Source: Bradyrhizobium sp. 164 (GTDB lineage: Bacteria > Pseudomonadota > Alphaproteobacteria > Rhizobiales > Xanthobacteraceae). From it: a stretch of 64,000 nt of DNA. The notes below the pieces were generated by a model that was given only the letters and a program-made list of their open reading frames with translations, had not been told where the DNA came from and did not search any database. A program made the translations under genes and the position numbers. Positions 1 to 9,072 of the stretch are shown here, in pieces. Each line of letters starts with the position of its first letter. Position 1 is the first letter of the stretch. The stretch is from contig NZ_JADPKA010000050.1 in the NCBI RefSeq assembly GCF_023073715.1, forward strand, positions 186,001 to 250,000, read 5' to 3'.

Positions 1-1129
1 CCATGATGTGATCGCCGCGGCCACCGGTCAGCGCTTCAGCCAGCGTCGACTTCGGATCGAGGCTTTCACGGTGCTGGTCAAGCGTTGCCATCTCGAGATT
101 GGCCCCGAGCCGCACAATGCCGGAATCCGGCTGCGTGCCGCCGGTGAGCAGATTGACCAGGGTGGTCTTGCCGGCGCCGTTCGGCCCGATGATGCCGAGC
201 CGATCGCCGCGCTGAATACGGGTGGAGAAGTTTTCGACGATCTTCCGCTCGCCATAGGTCTTGGTGATGCCTTTGGCCTCGATCACCAGCTTGCCGGACT
301 GCTCGGCCTCCGCGGCTGCCAGATTGGCGCTGCCGGCGCTGCCGCGATAATTGCGACGCTGGTCGCGCAGCGCATGCAGATTGGCGAGGCGCTTGACGTT
401 GCGCTTGCGCCGGCCGGAGACGCCGTGGCGCAGCCAGTGCTCCTCGTCGACGATCTTGCGGTCGAGCTTGTGCTGGTCGCGCTCTTCCTCCGCCAGCACC
501 TCGTCGCGCCAAGCTTCGAACGAGGCAAAGCCGCGGTCGATCTGTTTGATCTTGCCGCGGTCGAGCCAGGCGGTGGAGCGCGACAGGTTGGTGAGGAAGC
601 GGCGGTCGTGGCTGATCAGCACCAGCGCACTGCGCCGGCTGTCCAGCTCCTTTTCCAGCCACTCGATGGTGGAGAGATCGAGATGGTTGGTCGGCTCGTC
701 CAGCAGCAAGATGTCGGGCGAGGGCGCCAGCACGCGGGCGAGCGCGGCACGACGGGCCTCGCCGCCGGAGAGGTTATGCGGGTTCTCCTCGCCGGTGAGA
801 CCGAGCTGCTCCAAGAGATAACGCGCCTGGTGCAGGTCGTCGCCAGGCGCGAGGCCTGCCTCGACATAGGCGTGCGTGGTCTTGTGCTCGCCGAAATCCG
901 GCTCCTGCGGCAGATAGCGCACGGTGGCGCCAGGCTGCACGAAGCGCGTGCCGCCGTCGGGTTCGACCAGGCCGGCCGCGATTCTGAGCAGCGTCGACTT
1001 GCCGGATCCGTTACGGCCGATCAGGCAGACGCGCTCGCTTGGCGCGACATTGAGCTCGACGCCGCTCAAAAGCGGGGTGCCGCCAAACGTCAGCCTGATG
1101 TCTTTCAGTTGGATCAGCGGCGGCGCCAT
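1..1129 (-). CDS. ABC-F family ATPase (Uup-like), 3' end outside window
   Basis: The visible 376 codons encode a soluble ABC protein with two nucleotide-binding domains and no membrane segment, the ABC-F layout. The first Walker A is GRNGSGKST at residues 38-46. The signature LSGGEARRAA follows, then the Walker B stretch ILLLDEPTNHLD. A charged linker separates it from the second domain, whose Walker A is GPNGAGKTT near residue 320. ABC-F proteins act at the ribosome; Uup members are linked to ribosome assembly and DNA stability. The start is the ATG only 2 bases after the stop of the YaiI-family gene, so the two are probably cotranscribed. The second signature and the C-terminus lie beyond base 1. 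Confidence 0.9.
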   Translation of the reverse strand, partial: MAPPLIQLKDIRLTFGGTPLLSGVELNVAPSERVCLIGRNGSGKSTLLRIAAGLVEPDGGTRFVQPGATVRYLPQEPDFGEHKTTHAYVEAGLAPGDDLHQARYLLEQLGLTGEENPHNLSGGEARRAALARVLAPSPDILLLDEPTNHLDLSTIEWLEKELDSRRSALVLISHDRRFLTNLSRSTAWLDRGKIKQIDRGFASFEAWRDEVLAEEERDQHKLDRKIVDEEHWLRHGVSGRRKRNVKRLANLHALRDQRRNYRGSAGSANLAAAEAEQSGKLVIEAKGITKTYGERKIVENFSTRIQRGDRLGIIGPNGAGKTTLVNLLTGGTQPDSGIVRLGANLEMATLDQHRESLDPKSTLAEALTGGRGDHIM

Positions 1130-1131
1130 GG

Positions 1132-1623
1132 TCAGCTCTGACTGGTTGCGGCCGCATCAGCGCGGCGGCGCTGAATCCGGCGCAGCGTCTGGTCGAGCGC
1201 CGAGAGGAATGCGGAACGGTCGCGCGGCGCGAACGAGCGCGGGCCGCCGGTGACTTCGCCGGCCGAACGCAGATCCGTCATGAGGTTGCGCACCGCCAGC
1301 GTCATGCCGATGGATTCCTCCGTGAACGGCTTGCCGTTCGGTGCGATCACGTCGGCACCCGCCTTGACGCAGCGGCTGGCCAGCGGAATGTCTGATGTCA
1401 CGACAACATCGCCGGGCTTGGCGCGCTCCGCGATCCAGTCGTCGGCCGCGTCCATGCCCGGACCGGCGGCGATGCGCTGGATCAGGGGCTCTTGGGGCAC
1501 GCGGATGAGATTCCCGGCAACCACGCTCACGGGCACGCCGTGGCGGAGCGCGACGCGGTAGATCTCGTCCTTCACCGGACAGGCGTCGGCATCGACATAG
1601 ATGCGGGTGGGGGTGTCAGTCAT
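1132..1623 (-). CDS. YaiI/YqxD family (DUF188) protein
   Basis: A 163-residue protein beginning MTDTPTRIYVDADACPVKDE. The N-terminal YVDADACPVK segment and the later DVVVTSDIPLASR segment are the hallmarks of the YaiI/YqxD family, which has a PIN-like fold with conserved acidic residues. Its biochemical role is not established. The reading frame is open upstream to 1776, but the ATG at 1623 gives the family length and the conserved N-terminus. It is divergent from the hotdog gene and directly upstream of the ABC-F gene. Confidence 0.88.
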   Translation of the reverse strand: MTDTPTRIYVDADACPVKDEIYRVALRHGVPVSVVAGNLIRVPQEPLIQRIAAGPGMDAADDWIAERAKPGDVVVTSDIPLASRCVKAGADVIAPNGKPFTEESIGMTLAVRNLMTDLRSAGEVTGGPRSFAPRDRSAFLSALDQTLRRIQRRRADAAATSQS

Positions 1624-1727
1624 TGGCCGCGTGGTACCCCATTCGGGCCGCAAAGGCGAGGGGATTGACCGGTGTTCCCTGGGCTCTACGATCAGCTCCG
1701 AAACAACAAGAACGGGGAACGCCAGCC

Positions 1728-2528
1728 ATGCCGGACCGGCTCGAAACCTATCGCGTCGAAGCCTACAACACTGCAAAGCAGTCCGAGAACAAGATGCACG
1801 ACGACACGGTGGCGCGCCGTTTCGGCTTTTCCGGCGGGCTGGTGCCGGGCGTCGATGTCTTCGCCTACATGATGCACGTGCCGATTGCCCGCTGGGGCCG
1901 CGACTTCCTCACCCGCGGACTGGTCGAGGCGCGCTTCATCAAGCCGGTCTATGACGGCGAGACCGCCGATGTCGATGCCACCGAGCACAACGGCCTACTG
2001 ACGATCGAGGTGTTCAGTCGCACCGAGCTTTGTGCGACCGGCACGGCCACGTTGCCAGCGGCGGCGCCGGCGATTTCGCTGAGCGATTATGTCGAGGTGC
2101 CTGTTGTTGCCGAGCGCGCGCCAGTCAGTCCGGCGACGTTCGAAACGGGGAAATGGCTGGGCACGATTCCGCGTCGCTGGGCTGGACAGGATGCGGCCGA
2201 CTATCTCGCCGACATCAGGGAGACCGATCCGATCTTCGCATGCGAGGGGCTCGGCCATCCCGGCCTGATCCAGCGCGTCATGAACCGCGTGCTGGTCGAC
2301 AACACCATTCTGGGGCCGTGGATTCACGTCGGTAGCCGTATGCAATTGCTGGCGGCCGCGCGCGCTGGCGACGAGATCAGCGCGCGGGCAAGAGTCACCG
2401 CGAATTACGAGAAGAAGGGCCACCGCTTCGTCGAGCTCGACGCGCTGGTTGTCGCCAACGGCACCACGCCGCTGGCGCACTGCCAGCACACCGCGATCTA
2501 TCAGCCACGCGAGCAGGCGGCGGCGTAA
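1728..2528 (+). CDS. Double-hotdog (MaoC-like) protein of unknown substrate
   Basis: A 266-residue soluble protein. The first half carries FGFSGGLVPGVDVFAYMM (about residues 33-50), resembling the region around the active site of MaoC/FAS1-like hydratases and thioesterases. The second half repeats the pattern with GLIQRVMNRVL and a final beta strand ending in HCQHTAIYQ. This suggests two fused hotdog domains acting on an acyl thioester. The ATG at 1728 is preceded by a purine-rich GGGGAA; the frame is open upstream, but the extra 35 codons look non-native. Substrate and pathway cannot be read from the sequence, and no fatty-acid genes are adjacent. Confidence 0.7.
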   Translation: MPDRLETYRVEAYNTAKQSENKMHDDTVARRFGFSGGLVPGVDVFAYMMHVPIARWGRDFLTRGLVEARFIKPVYDGETADVDATEHNGLLTIEVFSRTELCATGTATLPAAAPAISLSDYVEVPVVAERAPVSPATFETGKWLGTIPRRWAGQDAADYLADIRETDPIFACEGLGHPGLIQRVMNRVLVDNTILGPWIHVGSRMQLLAAARAGDEISARARVTANYEKKGHRFVELDALVVANGTTPLAHCQHTAIYQPREQAAA

Positions 2529-2539
2529 TTACCGACACC

Positions 2540-2619
2540 GTCATTCCGGGGCGATGCGAAGCATCGAACCCGGAATCTCGAGATTCCGGGTTCGGTCCTG
2601 CGGACCGCCCCGGAATGAC
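2540..2619. repeat. Palindromic intergenic repeat, family A copy 1
   Basis: The ends GTCATTCCGGGG and CCCCGGAATGAC are exact inverted copies. Between them lie three smaller hairpins: CGATGC/GCATCG, the self-complementary GGAATCTCGAGATTCC, and GGTCC/GGACC. The unit fills the gap between the hotdog gene and the molybdenum enzyme gene, which converge here. Related copies are at 7044 and 58258. Confidence 0.85.
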
Positions 2620-2677
2620 GAGGTGAGATTTAAGGACGGCGTCAAGCCCGGCCATGACGATCGAAGAAGCGCGGCCC

Positions 2678-5050
2678 TTACGCCGCCTTGGCCTTCGCCT
2701 CTTGGATCGCCCGCCACACCCGCTCCGGCGTGAGCGGCATGTCGATGTGCTTGATGCCGTACTCTGAAAGCGCGTCAAGCACCGCGTTGACCACCGTCGA
2801 CAGGCTGCCGGCGCAGCCGGCTTCACCGCAGCCCTTGCTGCCGAGCGGATTGGTCGTGGCCGGCACCGGATGATCGCCGACCGTCATGTTCGGCACATCC
2901 TCGGCGCGCGGCAGCGCGTAGTCCATCAGCGAGCCCGTGATCGGCTGGCCGCTGTCGTCGTAGCGGATCTGCTCCATCAGCGCCTGGCCGATGCCCTGGA
3001 CGATGCCGCCATGGAGCTGGCCTGCGACCAGCATCGGATTGATCACCGTGCCGAAATCGTTGACCGCGCTGTAGCGCACGATCTGCACCACGCCGGTCTC
3101 CGGATCGATCTCGACCTCGGCGACGTGGCAGCCGTTCGGGAAGGCCGACGGCACCGGCTCGCTGGTGTGGTCGACGTCGAGGCTGTCAGGCACGCCCTCC
3201 GGCACCTTGCCACCATGCAGGCGCTGCGCCAGCTCCATGATGTCGATGCTGCGATCGGTGCCAGCGATGGTGAAGCGGCCGCCTTCGAACTCGATGTCTG
3301 CCTCGGATGCCTCCAGCATGTGCGCGGCGGCGCGCTTGCCCTTTTCGATCACGAGCTTGGCGGCGCCCACGATCGCCATGCCGCTGGCGGTGATCGAGCG
3401 CGAACCGCCGGTGCCGTTGCCAGCGTGCACGATGTCGCTGTCGCCCTGGACGAGCTTGACGCGCTCGAAGGGCACCCCGAGCTGCTCGCTCAAAACTTGC
3501 GCAAACGGCGTCGCGTGGCCCTGGCCGTAATCGAGCGTGCCGGTGATGAGCTGCACGGTGCCGTCAGGGTCGAACACGATCTTGCCGAGCTCGGGGCTCG
3601 GCGGGGCCGTGACCTCCAGATAGGAGCCGACCGCGATGCCGCGCAGCTTGCCGGCCTTTTTGCTTTCCTTCTTGCGCTTCGCGAAATTCTCGTGGTCGGA
3701 GATTTCGAGTGCCTTGTTGAACACGGCCTGGAAGTCGCCGCTGTCATAGGTGACGCCGGAGGAGGCCGCGAACGGCATCTGGTCCGGCTTGATGAAGTTG
3801 CGCTTGCGCAAGGTCAGTCGGTTGATGCCCATCTCGTCGGCGGCGCGGTCGATCAGCCGCTCCATGTAATAGTTCGCCTCGGGCCGACCGGCGCCGCGAT
3901 AGGCGCCCATCAGCGTGGTGTTGGTCAAAACCGTCTTGATGTCGACCGCCATGAGCGGCGTGCGATAGACGCTGGAAAAATTCTTGCCGGTGTTGAGCGA
4001 GAGCGGCCCCGGCGCAACGCCAGTGATGTAGGCGCCGAGATTGCCGTAGCCGGAGAGCTTGGCCGCGAGGAAATGCCCCTCGGCATCGAGCGCGAGCTCC
4101 GCATGGATCTTTTGTGCACGGCCGTGGCTGTCGGAGAGAAAGCTGGTGGAGCGCTCGTCCAGCCATTTCACCGGCCGCTCCAGCGCCTTCGCCGCGTACA
4201 GGATGCACATGTACTCGGGATAGTTGATGTTCTTCATGCCGAAGGAGCCGCCGACATTGGCGGTGAGGATGCGTACCTTCTCGTTCGGCACTTTCAGGTT
4301 CTTGGCGAGATTGGCCCGGTTGCCGGCGACACCCTGCGTCGGCACCTGAAGCGTGTAGCGCTCGGTCTTCTTGTCGTAGGAGGCAAGCCCCACGCGCGGC
4401 TCCATCGAAACCACCGCGACGCGGGTATTCTCTATATCGAGCTTGGTGACATGGGCGGCGCTGGCAAACGCCGCGTTGACCTTCTCCATGTCGCCATAGT
4501 GGTAGTCGAGCGCGACGTTGTTCGGGATATGGTCGTAGAGCTGCGGCGCGCCGGGCTTGGCCGCCTCCTCGGGGTCCGTCACTGCCGGCAGCGGCTCGAT
4601 GTCGACCTCGACGGCCTCGGCCGCATCGCGCGCCTGGGCCAGCGTCTCTGCCACCACGAAGGCGACGGGATCGCCGACGAAGCGGACCTTGTCGGTCGCC
4701 AGCGGCTGACGGTTGGTCTGAAGCAGGGGCGAGCCGTCGCGGCTCTTCAGCGGCAGGCCGCAGGTGAAGGGGCCGTAGCCGGCTGCATCGAGATCCGTGC
4801 CGGTCCATACCCCCAGCACGCCCGGCATCGCCTTGGCGGCATCAATGTCGATGCCGCGGATGATGCCATGGGCATGGGTGGAACGGACGACAACGGCATA
4901 GGCCTGGCCGGGCAGGTTGAAATCATCGGTATAGCGGCCTTTGCCGCGCACCAGCGTGTCGTCCTCCTTACGTCGGACGGGCTGCCCGACGCCATATTTT
5001 TGCAGTGCAATGGCGTTTTCGAGCGCGGACGATTTGGTGTGTTCTTGCAT
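2678..5050 (-). CDS. Xanthine dehydrogenase family molybdopterin-binding subunit (CoxL-like)
   Basis: A 790-residue large subunit of the molybdenum hydroxylase family. The N-terminal a/b-hammerhead domain covers about residues 30-150 and the molybdopterin-binding domains follow. GSFGMK lies at 268-273, the active-site loop GAYRGAGRP at 382-390, and the catalytic-glutamate motif GCGEAG at 740-745 with Glu743. The loop is AYRGAGR, as in aldehyde or xanthine oxidoreductases and form II CoxL, not the AYRCSFR of genuine CO dehydrogenase. No FAD subunit, iron-sulfur subunit or cofactor-insertion gene is next to it, so partners must be encoded elsewhere. The start ATG follows an AGGT element. Confidence 0.92.
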   Translation of the reverse strand: MQEHTKSSALENAIALQKYGVGQPVRRKEDDTLVRGKGRYTDDFNLPGQAYAVVVRSTHAHGIIRGIDIDAAKAMPGVLGVWTGTDLDAAGYGPFTCGLPLKSRDGSPLLQTNRQPLATDKVRFVGDPVAFVVAETLAQARDAAEAVEVDIEPLPAVTDPEEAAKPGAPQLYDHIPNNVALDYHYGDMEKVNAAFASAAHVTKLDIENTRVAVVSMEPRVGLASYDKKTERYTLQVPTQGVAGNRANLAKNLKVPNEKVRILTANVGGSFGMKNINYPEYMCILYAAKALERPVKWLDERSTSFLSDSHGRAQKIHAELALDAEGHFLAAKLSGYGNLGAYITGVAPGPLSLNTGKNFSSVYRTPLMAVDIKTVLTNTTLMGAYRGAGRPEANYYMERLIDRAADEMGINRLTLRKRNFIKPDQMPFAASSGVTYDSGDFQAVFNKALEISDHENFAKRKKESKKAGKLRGIAVGSYLEVTAPPSPELGKIVFDPDGTVQLITGTLDYGQGHATPFAQVLSEQLGVPFERVKLVQGDSDIVHAGNGTGGSRSITASGMAIVGAAKLVIEKGKRAAAHMLEASEADIEFEGGRFTIAGTDRSIDIMELAQRLHGGKVPEGVPDSLDVDHTSEPVPSAFPNGCHVAEVEIDPETGVVQIVRYSAVNDFGTVINPMLVAGQLHGGIVQGIGQALMEQIRYDDSGQPITGSLMDYALPRAEDVPNMTVGDHPVPATTNPLGSKGCGEAGCAGSLSTVVNAVLDALSEYGIKHIDMPLTPERVWRAIQEAKAKAA

Positions 5051-5258
5051 CGAGTTGACCTGAAAAGCCGGTATTTGCGCATTTTCGCGGCAGCGGGAGA
5101 CCGGACCTCACTGAAATAACCCACGGCCCCGTTCACGACAACGCACGAATGGGCATGGTCCCATGTGATGCGATGTTGCGCAGACCTGCTGCGCTGCTAA
5201 TGTTTCAGGCGAAAAGCAATTCCAGATCGGCCCGATGGGTCGCGGAAAGACAGTTTGT

Positions 5259-6332
5259 ATGAATGACCACACGCGGCTCCGCGACGGCCTTGGGCTGCAC
5301 GGTGAGCTGGAGGGGTCGATGGCGGCGGTGGCGTTGGCCACTGTACCGGCCGTCGGCGCGCAGGCGCCGGGAACCGGCGTCTATGCGGCGCTGGACCTCG
5401 GCACCAACAATTGCCGGCTCCTGATCGCCTGTCCGACCCAGGACGGCTTTCGCGTAGTCGATTCCTTCTCGCGCATCATCCGGCTCGGCGAGGGCGTCTC
5501 GGCAACGGGATGCATCAGCGAGGCGGCGATCGAGCGCGCCATCGCGGCGCTCAGCATCTGCCGCGACAAGATCAATTTGCGCAAGGCGCGGCGGCTGCGC
5601 CTGATCGCGACCGAAGCCTGCCGCGCAGCCTCGAATGCGGAAGGTTTCCGCAGCCGTGTCGCGGCCGAGACCGGCATCGAGCTGGAGGTGATCGATCGCG
5701 AGACCGAAGCGGCGCTCGCCGTGCTCGGCTGTTCGCCGCTGGTGGACCCCAGGGGACGCGGCGCGATCCTGTTCGACATCGGCGGCGGCTCGACCGAACT
5801 GGTGCGGATCGAGCGCGATCCGCAAAATCCCCAGCCGCGCATAAAAGCCTGGATGTCGATCCCGCTTGGCGTCGTCACGCTCGCCGAGCAGTTCGGCGGC
5901 CGCGACGTGACCTCGGAGATCTATGCCGCGATGGAGCAGGAGGTTGCGAGTTACGTCGCGCCGTTTGCGGAAGAGCATGGCGGCGATCTCGCCGACATGC
6001 ATCTGCTGGGCACCTCGGGCACGGTAACCACGCTCGCCGGCATCCATCTCAACCTCGCGCGCTACGACCGCCGTCGCATCGACAGCATCTGGATGAACGA
6101 TTCCGACATCACCGCGACCATCAACAAGCTGCTCGGTATGAGCTACGAGGAGCGTGCCGGCAACAGCTGCATCAGCATCGAGCGTGCCGATCTCGTGCTC
6201 GCCGGCTGCGCCATCCTCGATGCTATTAGGCGCGCCTTTCCGCTGCCGCGTCTCCGCGTCGCCGATCGGGGCCTGCGCGAAGGCATGCTGGTCGAGATGA
6301 TGCGCGAGGACGGCGCTCTCAGGAGCTGGTGA
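5259..6332 (+). CDS. Ppx/GppA family phosphatase
   Basis: A protein of 357 residues with the ASKHA-fold phosphate motifs LDLGTNN (45-51) and DIGGGST (173-179), typical of exopolyphosphatase and guanosine pentaphosphate phosphatase. It probably hydrolyses polyphosphate or pppGpp; the two cannot be told apart by sequence alone. At this length it has the catalytic domains but not the C-terminal HD domain of long Ppx proteins. The ATG at 5259 follows GGAAAG; an in-frame ATG at 5235 is an alternative. The stop is 1 base before rlmE, so the pair is an operon. Confidence 0.9.
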   Translation: MNDHTRLRDGLGLHGELEGSMAAVALATVPAVGAQAPGTGVYAALDLGTNNCRLLIACPTQDGFRVVDSFSRIIRLGEGVSATGCISEAAIERAIAALSICRDKINLRKARRLRLIATEACRAASNAEGFRSRVAAETGIELEVIDRETEAALAVLGCSPLVDPRGRGAILFDIGGGSTELVRIERDPQNPQPRIKAWMSIPLGVVTLAEQFGGRDVTSEIYAAMEQEVASYVAPFAEEHGGDLADMHLLGTSGTVTTLAGIHLNLARYDRRRIDSIWMNDSDITATINKLLGMSYEERAGNSCISIERADLVLAGCAILDAIRRAFPLPRLRVADRGLREGMLVEMMREDGALRSW

Positions 6333-6333
6333 G

Positions 6334-7032
6334 ATGGCCAAGGACACCACCGGCCGCTTGCACGTCCAAGTCAAGACCAAGGTCAAGACCGGCGGCAAGC
6401 GCAAGCTCTCGTCGAAGCTGTGGCTGGAGCGGCAGCTCAACGATCCCTATGTCGCGAAAGCCAAGGCGGCGGGCTATCGCTCGCGCGCGGCGTTCAAGCT
6501 CTTGGAGATCGACGACAAGTTCCGTCTTCTCAAGCCAGGCCTGGCCGTGGTCGATCTCGGCGCCGCGCCCGGCGGCTGGAGCCAGATCGCGGCCAAGCGC
6601 GTCGGCTCCGCGGAAGGCAAGGGCAAGGTCGTTGCGATCGACCTGCTGGAGATGCCGGAGATCCCGGGCGTCGATTTCGCGCAGCTCGACTTCATGGACA
6701 ATGACGCCCCCGAGAAGCTCACCGCGATGCTGGGCGGCGGCGCCGACGTCGTGATGTCCGACATGGCGGCCAACACCACCGGCCACCGCAAGACCGACCA
6801 GCTCCGCATCGTCGGTCTCGTCGAGACCGCGGCGGCCTTTGCCTGCGACGTGCTCAAGCCCGGCGGCAGTTTCCTGGCAAAGACCTTCCAGAGCGGTGCC
6901 GACGCCGATCTGCTCGCCCAGCTCAAGCGCGATTTCACCGCCGTGCGTCACGTCAAGCCGGCCGCGAGCCGCCAGGATTCCTCGGAACGCTACGTGCTGG
7001 CGACGGGGTTTCGGGGCGAGGCGAAGGCGTAA
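6334..7032 (+). CDS. rlmE: 23S rRNA 2'-O-methyltransferase RlmE (RrmJ/FtsJ)
   Basis: A 232-residue RrmJ-family methyltransferase that methylates U2552 of 23S rRNA on the large subunit. The SAM-binding motif DLGAAPGG is at 74-81. The four catalytic residues are visible: Lys55 in RAAFKLLEID, Asp143 in MSDMAAN, Lys183 in LAKTFQ and Glu218 in SSERY. A basic N-terminal extension of about 30 residues is longer than in E. coli and usual in this class. The gene starts 1 base after the Ppx/GppA stop, indicating translational coupling. Confidence 0.96.
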   Translation: MAKDTTGRLHVQVKTKVKTGGKRKLSSKLWLERQLNDPYVAKAKAAGYRSRAAFKLLEIDDKFRLLKPGLAVVDLGAAPGGWSQIAAKRVGSAEGKGKVVAIDLLEMPEIPGVDFAQLDFMDNDAPEKLTAMLGGGADVVMSDMAANTTGHRKTDQLRIVGLVETAAAFACDVLKPGGSFLAKTFQSGADADLLAQLKRDFTAVRHVKPAASRQDSSERYVLATGFRGEAKA

Positions 7033-7043
7033 CCACAAGCGCT

Positions 7044-7157
7044 GTCATTCCGGGGCGCCTCGAAGAGGCGAGCCGGGAATCCATTTCTCCTCGCGCTCCG
7101 CGGCACAATAAATTCCGGAGATTCCGGGCTCGATGCTACGCATCGCCCCGGAATGAC
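7044..7157. repeat. Palindromic intergenic repeat, family A copy 2
   Basis: The outer arms GTCATTCCGGGG and CCCCGGAATGAC match those at 2540 and 58258. The centre differs: it has CGCCTCGAAGAGGCG and about 35 extra bases. It fills the space between the convergent rlmE and DHA2 exporter genes. Confidence 0.85.
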
Positions 7158-7166
7158 CGAAGGAAC

Positions 7167-8657
7167 TCACCCCAGCCGCTGATCCCGCACGTCCTGGGTA
7201 TCCTCGCTCGCCGCCTTGAGCGCTGCCTTCTCTGCGCCCTTGCCGGCACCTTTGCGGCTTGCGATCTCCGCCGCCTTGCGGCCGGAGATCTCGTGACCGG
7301 CGTCAGCGGGCATCTGCCAGAAGAACCAGCTCGAGGCCGCCGAGGTCAGCGCGACCACGACAAAGGCCGGCGCGAACACGGTGGCGTTGAGCTCGCTGAC
7401 ATGACTGAACCACATGGTCGTCTCGACACAGGCCGCGCCGACGGCGACGCCGGCAGAGACCGCGAGCTGCTGGTTGACGCTGACCAGCGTGGTGGCCCGG
7501 CTCATCTGGGCGGTCTCGACATCGGCATAGGCGACCGTGTTGATGGCGGTGAACTCCAGCGAGCGGAAGAAGCCGCCGACCACCAGGATCACCATGATGA
7601 TGAGCAGCGGCGTCGTCACCGTGAACAGCGCGCAGACGCCGAGGAAGAATGCGCTGATGATCGCGTTCACCGTCATCAGATTGCGGAAGCCAAAGGCGCG
7701 GATGATGCGCGCCGCCAGCGTCTTCATGCCCATGGCGCCGAGCGAGGAGGCGAAGGTGACGAGGCCGGAGTGGAACGGCGACAGGCCGAAGCCGATCTGC
7801 ATCAGGAGCGGCAGCAGGAAGGGCAGCGCGCCGATGCCGAGCCGGAACATGAAGCCGCCGAGCACGGCCGCGCGTAGCGTCGGCAGCTTCAGCAGCGAAA
7901 AATCCAGCACCGGCGATCCCGTCCGCCTTGCGTGGATGACGTAGAGCGCCATCGAGATCGCGCCGCCCACCACCAGCGCGGCAACCGTGCTCCAGGGCAG
8001 CAGGTTGAGCCCGGCGACGGAGAGACCAAACGCGATGCCGGCCAGTCCGATGCCCGCCAGCATCATGCCGTAGAGGTCGAATGGTTCCTGAGTCTCGCTC
8101 TTGATGGGATCGATGAAGCGCAGCGCCATGAAGATGCCGAGCAGCCCGATCGGGATGTTGATCAGGAAGATCCAGTGCCAGGAGGCGTAGGTGGTGATGA
8201 AGCCGCCGAGCGGCGGGCCGATCACCGGGCCGATCAGGGCAGGGACCGTCACCCAGGCCATCGCGTTGACCAGCGCGCTCTTGTCGACCGAACGCAGCAG
8301 CACGAGACGCCCGACCGGCGTCATCATGGCCCCGCCCATTCCTTGCAGGATGCGCGCGAACACGAAATCGGTGACCGAGGTCGAGAGCGCGCAGCCGACC
8401 GAGCCGACCATGAACACGCCGACCGCGATCGCGAACACCATGCGCGCGCCGAAGCGGTCGGCGGTCCAACCGCTCGCCGGGATGAACACTGCCAGCGACA
8501 GCAGATAGGAGGTGATCGCGAGCTTCAGCGTCAGGGGACTGGTGCCGATGTCGGCCGCGATCGCCGGCAGCGAGGTGGCGATCACCGTCGAGTCCATGTT
8601 CTCCATGAAGAGAGCAGTGGCCACGATCAGCGGAATGACGCGTTGCTTGTCGACCAT
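7167..8657 (-). CDS. MFS drug exporter, DHA2 (EmrB/QacA) type
   Basis: A 496-residue integral inner-membrane protein with about 14 hydrophobic helices, the DHA2 number. The N-terminal helix carries ENMDSTVIATSLPAI, the conserved D-S-T motif of this group, and GWTADRFGARMVF is the MFS loop 2-3 motif. It probably exports toxic compounds by proton antiport. The C-terminal 40 residues are hydrophilic and Lys/Ala-rich, a cytosolic tail. The ATG at 8657 was chosen because it puts the first helix near the N-terminus; the open frame extends 27 codons upstream. No EmrA-type adaptor gene is adjacent. Confidence 0.9.
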   Translation of the reverse strand: MVDKQRVIPLIVATALFMENMDSTVIATSLPAIAADIGTSPLTLKLAITSYLLSLAVFIPASGWTADRFGARMVFAIAVGVFMVGSVGCALSTSVTDFVFARILQGMGGAMMTPVGRLVLLRSVDKSALVNAMAWVTVPALIGPVIGPPLGGFITTYASWHWIFLINIPIGLLGIFMALRFIDPIKSETQEPFDLYGMMLAGIGLAGIAFGLSVAGLNLLPWSTVAALVVGGAISMALYVIHARRTGSPVLDFSLLKLPTLRAAVLGGFMFRLGIGALPFLLPLLMQIGFGLSPFHSGLVTFASSLGAMGMKTLAARIIRAFGFRNLMTVNAIISAFFLGVCALFTVTTPLLIIMVILVVGGFFRSLEFTAINTVAYADVETAQMSRATTLVSVNQQLAVSAGVAVGAACVETTMWFSHVSELNATVFAPAFVVVALTSAASSWFFWQMPADAGHEISGRKAAEIASRKGAGKGAEKAALKAASEDTQDVRDQRLG

Positions 8658-8810
8658 GACGGATTGGTAATGAAAATCGGAAGGAAGAGTGGACTTGCGG
8701 CTTATCACCCCCGTCAGGCCGGGACCATTGCGCAACAACGCATAGCACCTAAATCCCGCGTAACGGTGTGACCCGCTTCAACGGTTGCACCCCGGGGAGT
8801 CGCGCTCCCT

Positions 8811-8850
8811 CGTCATTGCCGGTCCCCTTCTGGCGCCAGCCCGGAATGAC
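8811..8850. repeat. Degenerate family A repeat in the guaB upstream region
   Basis: A short remnant beginning CGTCATTGCCGG and ending CCCGGAATGACG, with an imperfect GGCGCC core. It lies in the 415-base gap (8658-9072) between the divergent DHA2 exporter and guaB. I see no coding sequence in the rest of that gap; it should hold the guaB promoter, but I cannot place -35 and -10 elements with confidence. Confidence 0.6.
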
Positions 8851-9072
8851 GGTGGGTGGGGGCGCGCACAGGCTATCCCCGCTGAATCTGCCCAAAAAGC
8901 CTGTGCATGGCTGGCCGGCGGTCCGAATTGCTTTGATTCGTCACGCGGCCGTGCTATCGACCCGCGTCAACCCCACCGATGGGCTCCGATTCTCCGGCGA
9001 TGCCGCAAGGCACGCCGAGGGCGGCGCTCATCCATAGCTATTTGCGGCAGGGCCGCAGGAAGGAGTTGGCAG

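Noticed and set aside
2678..5050. Genuine CO dehydrogenase.
   Set aside because: The active-site loop is AYRGAGR rather than AYRCSFR, and no coxM or coxS is adjacent.
2870..5119. A 749-codon open frame on the plus strand opposite the molybdenum enzyme gene.
   Set aside because: It is antisense to a convincing 790-residue enzyme, is Arg/Val/His-rich as expected of a high-G+C shadow, and has no recognisable domain.
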